From Rhodocyclaceae bacterium (GTDB lineage Bacteria > Pseudomonadota > Gammaproteobacteria > Burkholderiales > Rhodocyclaceae): a stretch of 64,000 nt of DNA. Positions within the stretch are counted from its first letter, which is position 1; each line of letters begins with the position of its first letter. Positions 53,567 through 60,554 of the stretch are shown here, piece by piece. Where the stretch lies: positions 124,001-188,000 of the forward strand of contig JAVBYI010000009.1 in the NCBI GenBank assembly GCA_030824115.1, read 5' to 3'. The notes below the pieces were generated by a model. The model saw nothing but the letters and a program-made list of their open reading frames with translations. It was not told the DNA's origin and ran no database searches. A program made the position numbers and the translations under genes.

Positions 53567-55366
53567 TTAATTGGGTTTCTGCGCTTTTTCGAGGACGCCG
53601 AGAAACTGTGAAGCCGGCTGATAACCGACCACGCGCAGATCGGTATTTTCCTTGCCATCCTTGAAGAAGATGATACCTGGCGGGCCGAACAGGCCGAAGC
53701 GCTTGAGCAGCGCCTTGTCGTCGTCGTTATTGGCCGTGACATCCGCCTTGAGCAGGGTGAATTCCTTCATCTTCGCAGCCACCTGCGGATCGGCGAAGGT
53801 GAATTTCTCCATCTCCTTGCAGCTCACGCACCAGTCGGCATAGAAATCGAGCATCACGGGTTTGGTCGCACCGGCAATACGTGCATCGAGTTCGGCAACC
53901 GTCTTCACTTTTTCAAAAGTCGGCGCTGGCGAGACGGCATTGCCTGCCGTTCTCAGAAATGCGAGGGGCTGCAATGGATCGCGGCTGCCGCCCATCAGTC
54001 CGAGCAGCATGGCTGCACCAGCCAGCAGCAAGGTAATGCCAATGCCTTTCCAGAACCGCGCCCAGCCGCCCGAATGGGCCGGCAGCGGTTCAAGCGCGCG
54101 CAGGTAGATGGCCGGCACAATCAGCAACATGGCCCAGCCGGCCATCACCAGCCAACTCGGCAACACCGGTGAGACCAGCCACAAGGCCGTGGCGAGCAGC
54201 ACAACGCCGAAGAATTTCTTGACGGCTTCCATCCACGGGCCGGTCTTGGGCAGGAAGGAACGCGAGAACACGCCGACGGCCAAGAGCGGCGCGCCCATGC
54301 CGAGGCCCATGGAGAACAGCGCCGCGCCACCGAGCACGGCATCCTTCGTCTGTGCGATGTAGAGCAGCGCGCCGGCCAGTGGCGCGGCAACGCAGGGGCC
54401 GACGATCAGGGCCGAGAGGGCGCCCATGAGGGCAATTGCCGGCAGCGAGCCGCCCTGGTGATTGGCGGTGTCCGACAGTTTCGACTGCAAGGCGGCCGGC
54501 AGTTGCAATTCATAGAAACCGAACATCGAGAAGGACAGCACGACGAAAACCAGCGCGAAACTGCCGAGCACCCAGGCGTTTTGCAGGGCGGCCGACAGCA
54601 GCGTGCCGCTGAAGCCGGCCGCGACGCCGATTAGCGCATAGGTCACGGCCATGCCGAGCACATAGGCCAGCGAGAGCGTGAATGCGCGCAGATGGGTCAC
54701 CGCGTGCCCATGATTGACGATGATGCCGGAGAGGATCGGGATCATCGGGAAGACGCAGGGCGTCAGCGATAACAACAGGCCGAAGCCAAAGAAGGTGATG
54801 ACGGCCATCCAGAAGCCGCTGCCCTTGAGCAATTTGGCGATCTGGCCGCTCTCGTCGCCTGCGTCGCCACTGGCGGGTGCGGCCGATGCCGTCTCGCCAG
54901 CGCCGACATTTGCAGGCAGCGGCACACTGGCCGTTGCGGGCGCACCGCTCATCGCAGCCAGCGTGATTCTGGCGTCCTGCGTCATTGGCGGATAGCACAC
55001 GCCGCCATCCCAGCAGCCCTGCGATGTGGCTTTGAGGATGACTTGCCCGCTGCCGCTGGCGACGGGAATGCGCGCAACCGCTTCGTTGTCGCGGAAGATA
55101 TGCACCTTGCCGAAGAACTCGTCGTCCTTTTCCTTGCCCTTGGGCATCTCGGGTGTGCCGAGCTTGACGCTGGCCGGTTCGACGGCGAATTCGATTTTTT
55201 CCTTGTAAAGGTAGTACTCGGGGGTGATGGTCCAGCGTGCTTCGATGGTCTTGTCGTCCAGCGCACGGGCAGAAAATCGGAAAGCCTGCTCCGGGTCGAG
55301 CGGCTCGGCAGCCATAGTAAGGAAGCTGGCAAGCAGCAGGCTGAACAGGGCAAGAAATCGTGTCAT
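53567..55366 (-). CDS. dsbD: DsbD, thiol:disulfide interchange protein
   Basis: 599 aa. Signal peptide, N-terminal periplasmic alpha domain with the Cys pair in CWDGGVCYPP, eight-helix transmembrane beta domain (LSLTPCVFPMIPILSGIIV, VGPCVAAPLAGALLYIAQ), and a thioredoxin-like gamma domain with YADWCVSCKEME. It carries electrons from cytoplasmic thioredoxin to periplasmic partners. Two motif copies flank the membrane domain in opposite orientations: NVGAGETA (54888-54911) and AVSPAPTF (53915-53938), both in interdomain linkers. Confidence 0.94.
   Translation of the reverse strand: MTRFLALFSLLLASFLTMAAEPLDPEQAFRFSARALDDKTIEARWTITPEYYLYKEKIEFAVEPASVKLGTPEMPKGKEKDDEFFGKVHIFRDNEAVARIPVASGSGQVILKATSQGCWDGGVCYPPMTQDARITLAAMSGAPATASVPLPANVGAGETASAAPASGDAGDESGQIAKLLKGSGFWMAVITFFGFGLLLSLTPCVFPMIPILSGIIVNHGHAVTHLRAFTLSLAYVLGMAVTYALIGVAAGFSGTLLSAALQNAWVLGSFALVFVVLSFSMFGFYELQLPAALQSKLSDTANHQGGSLPAIALMGALSALIVGPCVAAPLAGALLYIAQTKDAVLGGAALFSMGLGMGAPLLAVGVFSRSFLPKTGPWMEAVKKFFGVVLLATALWLVSPVLPSWLVMAGWAMLLIVPAIYLRALEPLPAHSGGWARFWKGIGITLLLAGAAMLLGLMGGSRDPLQPLAFLRTAGNAVSPAPTFEKVKTVAELDARIAGATKPVMLDFYADWCVSCKEMEKFTFADPQVAAKMKEFTLLKADVTANNDDDKALLKRFGLFGPPGIIFFKDGKENTDLRVVGYQPASQFLGVLEKAQKPN
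53915..53938 (+). repeat. 24-bp motif copy 19 (in dsbD)
   Basis: Both arms perfect, spacer GCGA, identical to copy 10. Antisense; dsbD reads AVSPAPTF, as thiL does. Confidence 0.92.
54888..54911 (-). repeat. 24-bp motif copy 20 (in dsbD)
   Basis: Both arms perfect with T at 4; spacer GCGA. Sense with dsbD, encodes NVGAGETA. Confidence 0.92.
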
Positions 55367-55689
55367 GGCGATGGCGGCGTAGTTTCGAAAACGACCCAGT
55401 CCAGATAGGCGGGCAGGCCGTGTTGAAGTGGGACTGCAATAATCTCGGGAAGTTCGTACGGGTGCTGCTTTTGGATGGCGGCTTGCAGTTCGGCATAGCG
55501 CGCGGTGGTGGTCTTGATCAGCAGCGGCACCTCGCTGGTCACCTCGGTCTTACCCGCCCAGCGATAAACCGAATGACACGGTGCCAGGATATTCACGCAG
55601 GCCGCCAGCCGCGCCTCGACAAGCTGTGCCGCAAGCGCGTGCGCGCTTGCGGCGTCGGGCAGGTTGGTAAGCACCAGCAGGGCATCCAT
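55363..55689 (-). CDS. cutA: CutA, divalent-cation tolerance protein
   Basis: 108 aa. VLTNLPDAASAHALAAQLVE, ARLAACVNILAPCHSVYRW and KTEVTSEVPLLIKTTTAR are CutA1 signatures; it forms a trimer of the PII-like fold. Overlaps dsbD by 4 bp, a common pairing. The ATG at 55689 is divergent from the ClpX-like gene across 18 bp. Confidence 0.94.
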   Translation of the reverse strand: MDALLVLTNLPDAASAHALAAQLVEARLAACVNILAPCHSVYRWAGKTEVTSEVPLLIKTTTARYAELQAAIQKQHPYELPEIIAVPLQHGLPAYLDWVVFETTPPSP

Positions 55690-55707
55690 GCTGTTATTCT
55701 AGCGGCC

Positions 55708-56715
55708 ATGAAGCTCACCCCCAGCCAGATCGTCAAATTCCTCGACCAGCATGTCATCGGCCAGGACGAGGCCAAGAAACAGTTGGCCGTGGCCGTTTAT
55801 ACCCATTACCAGAAGATCGCGCTGGCCCAGCAGGGTCGCCACGAGATCATCAAGAGCAACGTGCTGCTGGTCGGCCCGACCGGCACCGGCAAGACGCTCT
55901 TGTGCGAAACCCTGTCGCGCGCACTTGAAGTGCCCTTCGTCACCGCCAATGCCACCTCACTGGCGCAAAGCGAGTTCGTCAATGAGGAAATTGACGCGAT
56001 CCTGCAGCGCCTGATCGAGAAGGCCGACGGCGATCTTGAACGCGCCGGGCGCGGTATCGTTTTCATCGACGAGATCGACAAGTTGAAGAAGCGGGAAGGC
56101 GCTGAAAGTGCAGTACGTGGTGGCGAGCATGTACAACATGCCCTGCTCAAGATCATGGAAGGTGCACCGGTCAAACTCAAATCCGGGACGTATCTCGACA
56201 CCACGCAGATTCTCTTCATCTGTGGCGGCGCCTTTGTCGGCCTCGACGAGATTCTCGCCAACACCCATACCTTCGGTTTCATCTCTACAGATGAGGGCGA
56301 TAACCAGAAAGTGCTGGACCGTCTCAACTCGCGCGTCAAGCCGACCGACCTGTTCCAGTTCGGCCTGATCCCGGAATTCACCGGTCGTCTGCCGATTGTC
56401 GCGCGCCTTGCGCCGCTCTCACGCGACATGCTGGTGCATATCATGACCGACCCGCAAAATGCGCTCTACAAGCAGTTTCAGGCCATCCTGCGCCAGCAGG
56501 GTGTCGAACTGGACATCGCGTCCGCCGTGTTTGAACAGATCGCCGATCTGGCGATCGAATATCGGGCCGGCGCACGCAGCTTGCGCGGCATCTTCGAGGA
56601 ACTGCTGACGCCGGTGCTTTATCTGCTACCCGATCATCCCGAGGTCAGAAAGGTCGTCATCGGCTCGCTGTTCGACACACCGCGCTACATCGGCTCGCCG
56701 CCTGTCGACCGCTAG
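55708..56715 (+). CDS. ClpX-like AAA+ protein lacking the zinc-binding domain
   Basis: 335 aa. It begins where ClpX's AAA+ module begins (MKLTPSQIVKFLDQHVIGQD). Walker A GPTGTGKT at 56-63, Walker B IVFIDEID at 117-124, GGEHVQHALLKIMEG, and sensor-2 region AGARSLRGIFEELL. The C4 zinc domain of ClpX is absent. In the ClpP-contact loop, ClpX's IGF is replaced by FGF (189-191) in THTFGFIS. It may be a ClpX paralogue with a different partner. It leads the helicase-like and radical SAM genes. Confidence 0.9.
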   Translation: MKLTPSQIVKFLDQHVIGQDEAKKQLAVAVYTHYQKIALAQQGRHEIIKSNVLLVGPTGTGKTLLCETLSRALEVPFVTANATSLAQSEFVNEEIDAILQRLIEKADGDLERAGRGIVFIDEIDKLKKREGAESAVRGGEHVQHALLKIMEGAPVKLKSGTYLDTTQILFICGGAFVGLDEILANTHTFGFISTDEGDNQKVLDRLNSRVKPTDLFQFGLIPEFTGRLPIVARLAPLSRDMLVHIMTDPQNALYKQFQAILRQQGVELDIASAVFEQIADLAIEYRAGARSLRGIFEELLTPVLYLLPDHPEVRKVVIGSLFDTPRYIGSPPVDR

Positions 56716-56722
56716 GGCTGCA

Positions 56723-57865
56723 ATGATCGCCCAGCACCTCAATCAGGCATTTGCCGCATTCAAGCTGTCCCGCCCGTTGCTAATGGCGGTGGTTGAGGCC
56801 GGCTACGAAGCGCCCTCACAGCTCCAGCAGGCCTGTATTCCGCCGATCCTGTCCGGCCAGGATCTCGTGGTTGAAACGCATGCGGGCAGCGGGAAAACTC
56901 TCGCCTTCGTGTTGCCCTTGCTGGAGGGGCTTGATCTGTCGGATCGGCTACCGCAAGTGCTGGTCCTGACCCCTTCGGGTGAGGAAGCGATTCGTATCGC
57001 CGAAGCATTCCAGCATCTGGCGCGTTACCTGCCGGGATTCCACGTCATGCCGCTCTGTGGCGGAGACGGTCAGGTCGTGCAGCTGCGTCAGCTTGAACGT
57101 GGCGTACATGTGGTCATCGGCACCCCACGCTGGATGCTCGGCCATGTCGAAAAGAATCGATTGACCCTGACCGACCTGCGCACTCTGGTACTCGACGATG
57201 CCGACGAATTGCTGCGGGCGGGCTTTCAGGAAGACCTTGACGCCCTTTTTAGGCTTATGCCCGCCAAGCGGCAAACGCTGGTGTTTGCCAGTGGTCGCAC
57301 GCGAGCGCTGACATCGTTTGTCGAGCAACACCTCGTCGACCCAGTGACAATTACATTGCCGCAAGTCCCCCTCGACATTCCAGCCTTGCGCCAGCGCTAC
57401 TGGCAAGTGGATGCCGGTCACAAACTTGAGGCGCTGATTCGTCTGATCGAGATTGAATCCCGCTTCGAAGCAGCGCTGATCTTCGTGCACACGCCAAGTG
57501 AGGCCGAATCACTGACGGAAAAAATGAGCGCACGCGGCTACGCGGTCGCCACCATTCATAGCCACACCCCCGGCCGTCAGTGCGACCTGGTCTCTGCCCA
57601 GTTGGTCAGGCGGCACATCGATATCATCATCGCGACCGATGCGGCCTGTCAGCAAATTGATCTTGAGCGCATCTCCCACGTCATTCACTATGACCTACCC
57701 TGCGATACGAGTGTCTATCAGGTACGGATTGCCCGTGCGCCAGCCGCTCACACGATATTGCTGCTCGTCACGCCCCACGAGATGAGCATGTTGCACGACA
57801 TCGAGCATGGCATCGGTAGCGCCATCGATCCGCTGGCGCTACCCGAACGCTCCCGAGAGCACTGA
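56723..57865 (+). CDS. DEAD-box-like protein with degenerate motifs
   Basis: 380 aa, two RecA-like domains. Walker A is kept as AGSGKT (54-59), but motif II reads DDAD (158-161) with the catalytic Glu changed to Asp, motif III SAT is ASG, motif Ia is TPSGEEA, and motif VI HRIGRTGR is reduced to YQVRIARA. Normal RNA unwinding is doubtful; RNA binding or regulation is possible. Seven bases after the ClpX-like gene and overlapping the radical SAM gene, so the three are co-transcribed. Confidence 0.85.
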   Translation: MIAQHLNQAFAAFKLSRPLLMAVVEAGYEAPSQLQQACIPPILSGQDLVVETHAGSGKTLAFVLPLLEGLDLSDRLPQVLVLTPSGEEAIRIAEAFQHLARYLPGFHVMPLCGGDGQVVQLRQLERGVHVVIGTPRWMLGHVEKNRLTLTDLRTLVLDDADELLRAGFQEDLDALFRLMPAKRQTLVFASGRTRALTSFVEQHLVDPVTITLPQVPLDIPALRQRYWQVDAGHKLEALIRLIEIESRFEAALIFVHTPSEAESLTEKMSARGYAVATIHSHTPGRQCDLVSAQLVRRHIDIIIATDAACQQIDLERISHVIHYDLPCDTSVYQVRIARAPAAHTILLLVTPHEMSMLHDIEHGIGSAIDPLALPERSREH

Positions 57866-59772
57866 TGAATCGCTTGCGCGTGCTGTCGACACGTGTGTTG
57901 TCCATCGTGCCGCCGATGACGCAGCTCAACACGCCCTATCCCGCCACCGCCTATCTGACCGGCTTTCTGCGGTCGCATGGTGTTGAAGCCGTACAGGAAG
58001 ATCTGGCGCTGGCGCTGGTGTTACGCCTGTTTTCATCTGCAGGACTCAAAGCCATTCACGCTGCCCTGCCGGCCAAACGTACACCCGCAATGGACTGCTT
58101 CGACCAGGAGTTGCCGCGCTACCTGGCCGCCATCGAACCGGCCATCGCCTTTCTGCAGGGACGCGACACCAGCTTGGCTTGGCGCATCGCCGGCCGTGAC
58201 TTTCTGCCTGAAGGGCCGCGCTTTGCAGCGCTCGACGAGTATGTCGACCCCGATGGCGGCGATCAAGGTGACCCATTGGCGTGGGCCTTCGGCGCGCTGG
58301 GCATTCAGGATCGCGCGCGCCACTTTGCCACCCTCTTCCTCAACGACATCGCCGACGTCTTGCGCGACGCGGTCGATCCGCGCTTCGAGTTCGTGCGCTA
58401 CGCCGAATCGCTAGCGCAAAGTCAGGCCAGCTTCGAGCCGCTGGCCACGGCACTCGCTGCCCCACCCACCCTCGTCGACACCTGTTTGCATGAACTGACG
58501 CTGGCCGCGCTCACGCGCCACAAACCAACCGTGGTACTGATCTCTGCACCCTTTCCCGGCAACGTCTATGGTGCCTTCCGCATCGCGCAGACGATCAAGG
58601 CGCAGAGTGGAAATATCGTCACCGTACTCGGTGGCGGCTTCGCCAATACCGAACTGCGCGAACTGGCCGAACCGCGCGTCTTCGACTATTTCGACTACGT
58701 CTGTCTCGACGATGGCGAACGTCCCCTGCTCACCCTGCTGGAACATCTGGACGGTCAGCGCCCGCAGGAACAACTGGTGCGCACCTTCCTGCGCAATACC
58801 GGCAAGGTGGTCTACATCACTGGCGAAGAAGCAGACATTCCCTTCGACGCCGTTGGGACGCCGACTTGGGATGGCCTGCCGCTCGACCGCTATCTCTCGG
58901 TACTGGACATGCTCAATCCCATGCACCGCCTCTGGTCGGACGGGCGCTGGAACAAGCTGACCGTCGCGCATGGCTGCTACTGGAAAAAATGCAGCTTCTG
59001 CGATGTCTCGCTCGACTACATTGGCCGCTACGATGCGGCCAATGCCAAAACACTGGTCGACCGCATCGAGACCGTCATCGCTGAGACCGGGCAGACCGGC
59101 TTTCACTTTGTCGACGAAGCCGCGCCACCCAAGGCACTTGCCGCCATGGCAGTCGAACTCCAGCAGCGCAATCGCGCCATCTCATGGTGGGGCAACATCC
59201 GCTTCGAGAAATCCTTCACGCATGAACTGTGTCAGCAACTCGCCACCAGTGGCTGCATCGCCGTCTCGGGCGGGCTGGAGGTCGCCTCCGATCGCCTGCT
59301 GGCGCTGATGAAGAAGGGCGTGTCGGTCGAACAAGTCGCACGCGTCACCCACGCCTTCAGCGAGGCAGGCATTCTCGTCCACGCCTACCTGATGTACGGC
59401 TTTCCAACCCAGACCGTTCAGGACACCGTCGATGCCCTGGACTATGTACGCCAGTTGTTTGCCGCCGGCTGCATCCAGTCCGGCTTCTGGCATCGCTTTG
59501 CCTGCTCGGTACATTCGCCGGTCGGCTTGCGCCCAGACGAGTACGGCATCACGCTCAAGCCCTTGCCACACACCACCTTCGCCAAGAATGACGTGCGCTT
59601 TATCGATCCGACCAACGTTGATCATGACACCCTCGGTCAGGCGCTCAACAAGGCGCTCTACAACTACATGCACGGCATCGGGCTGGACGAGGATGTGCGC
59701 CAGTGGTTCGATCAGCGCGTACCGAAGACCCGAGTACCGCGCCATTTCATCGAACGGGCCCTTGCAAAATAA
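57865..59772 (+). CDS. B12-binding radical SAM protein
   Basis: 635 aa. An N-terminal region is followed by a B12-binding-like Rossmann domain (about 220-300: VVLISAPFPGNVYGAFRIAQ, VLGGGFANTELRE). The radical SAM core follows, with Cys371, Cys376 and Cys379 in HGCYWKKCSFCD, a C-x4-C-x2-C spacing instead of the usual C-x3-C-x2-C. Its substrate is unknown. Cobalamin-dependent chemistry fits the B12 locus in the same window. ATGA overlaps the helicase-like gene. Confidence 0.85.
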   Translation: MNRLRVLSTRVLSIVPPMTQLNTPYPATAYLTGFLRSHGVEAVQEDLALALVLRLFSSAGLKAIHAALPAKRTPAMDCFDQELPRYLAAIEPAIAFLQGRDTSLAWRIAGRDFLPEGPRFAALDEYVDPDGGDQGDPLAWAFGALGIQDRARHFATLFLNDIADVLRDAVDPRFEFVRYAESLAQSQASFEPLATALAAPPTLVDTCLHELTLAALTRHKPTVVLISAPFPGNVYGAFRIAQTIKAQSGNIVTVLGGGFANTELRELAEPRVFDYFDYVCLDDGERPLLTLLEHLDGQRPQEQLVRTFLRNTGKVVYITGEEADIPFDAVGTPTWDGLPLDRYLSVLDMLNPMHRLWSDGRWNKLTVAHGCYWKKCSFCDVSLDYIGRYDAANAKTLVDRIETVIAETGQTGFHFVDEAAPPKALAAMAVELQQRNRAISWWGNIRFEKSFTHELCQQLATSGCIAVSGGLEVASDRLLALMKKGVSVEQVARVTHAFSEAGILVHAYLMYGFPTQTVQDTVDALDYVRQLFAAGCIQSGFWHRFACSVHSPVGLRPDEYGITLKPLPHTTFAKNDVRFIDPTNVDHDTLGQALNKALYNYMHGIGLDEDVRQWFDQRVPKTRVPRHFIERALAK

Positions 59773-59911
59773 TCGCTTGCTATTGGCACGGAATGAGTCC
59801 ATAGTGCACGGCGCGATCTTCAAGAGTAGTGCTTAGTTGTTGTTCGGCTCTTCCGTTTAGCCATTTGTCAAAGCGGACGTTTCCCTTCATCACCCCGCCG
59901 TCTTGAGTTTC

Positions 59912-59939
59912 GCCCCATCCGAGGGGCATTCCCCTTTTT
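59912..59939 (+). promoter_or_regulatory. Two exclusive hairpins in the cold-shock gene leader
   Basis: AGGGG (59922) pairs with CCCCT (59931) in a 5-bp stem followed by a T-run, a short intrinsic-terminator shape. The same GGGGC can instead pair with GCCCC at 59912-59916. The two are mutually exclusive and lie 22 to 49 bases before the csp ATG, suggesting an attenuator or temperature-responsive switch. Confidence 0.45.
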
Positions 59940-59960
59940 AATTTTTAGGAGATTCAAGAC

Positions 59961-60167
59961 ATGGCAGCAGGTACCGTCAAGTGGTTCAACGATTCCAAGG
60001 GCTTCGGCTTCATCACCCCCGAAAACGGCGGTGACGATCTGTTCGCTCACTTTTCCGCCATCCAGTCGGGCGGCTTCAAGACTCTGAAGGAAGGTCAGCG
60101 CGTCAACTTCGACGTCACCACCGGCCCCAAGGGTCAGCAGGCATCGAACATCCGCACCATCGACTAA
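59961..60167 (+). CDS. Cold-shock domain protein (CspA family)
   Basis: 68 aa. RNP1 KGFGFITPE and RNP2 DLFAHFSAI are intact, giving an RNA chaperone. It binds single-stranded RNA or DNA and melts structure at low temperature. SD TAGGAG precedes the ATG. The roughly 190-base leader after the radical SAM gene contains an attenuator-like structure, and a terminator follows the gene. Confidence 0.97.
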   Translation: MAAGTVKWFNDSKGFGFITPENGGDDLFAHFSAIQSGGFKTLKEGQRVNFDVTTGPKGQQASNIRTID

Positions 60168-60228
60168 GCAAGCGCCTGATTCGGCATGCACCGTGGTTTC
60201 GCGGTCATGCCTTCAGCGCGTTCCGCTA

Positions 60229-60255
60229 GGCCCGGACTCCGGGCCTTTTTTATTT
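60229..60255 (+). terminator. Rho-independent terminator after the cold-shock gene
   Basis: GGCCCGG, three bases, CCGGGCC, then TTTTTTATTT. It should end the csp transcript before infA. Confidence 0.9.
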
Positions 60256-60277
60256 CCTAAACCAACGAGGTGATTCT

Positions 60278-60538
60278 ATGGCCAAGGAAGAGTTGCTTGA
60301 AATGAACGGTGTCGTGGACGAAGTGCTGCCTGACTCGCGTTATCGCGTCACGCTGGAAAACGGTCATGCGCTCGTCGCCTACAGTGCTGGCAAGATGCGC
60401 AAGCACCACATCCGCATTCTCGCGGGCGACAAGGTTTCGCTCGAGTTGTCGCCTTACGACCTGAGCAAGGGTCGTATTACGTTCCGTCATATCGAGGGAC
60501 GCACGCCCCCCAGCAGCCCGGTACGGCGCAAGTTCTGA
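60278..60538 (+). CDS. infA: Translation initiation factor IF-1
   Basis: 86 aa. [40 protein letters not shown] and [20 protein letters not shown] are IF-1 signatures, followed by a 15-residue extra C-terminal tail ([14 protein letters not shown]) compared with the usual 72 aa. Location apart from ribosomal-protein genes suggests the second infA copy typical of betaproteobacteria. It occludes the A site during initiation. It may be cold-induced given its neighbour. Confidence 0.95.
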   Translation: MAKEELLEMNGVVDEVLPDSRYRVTLENGHALVAYSAGKMRKHHIRILAGDKVSLELSPYDLSKGRITFRHIEGRTPPSSPVRRKF

Positions 60539-60554
60539 GAGCAATCGCACAGCA

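Noticed and set aside
58850-58871. GCCGTTGGGACGCCGACTTG in the radical SAM gene as a motif copy
   Set aside because: Two bases shorter with several mismatches; the protein there looks native.
59784-59804. TTGGCACG after the radical SAM gene as a sigma-54 promoter
   Set aside because: No -12 element at the correct spacing.
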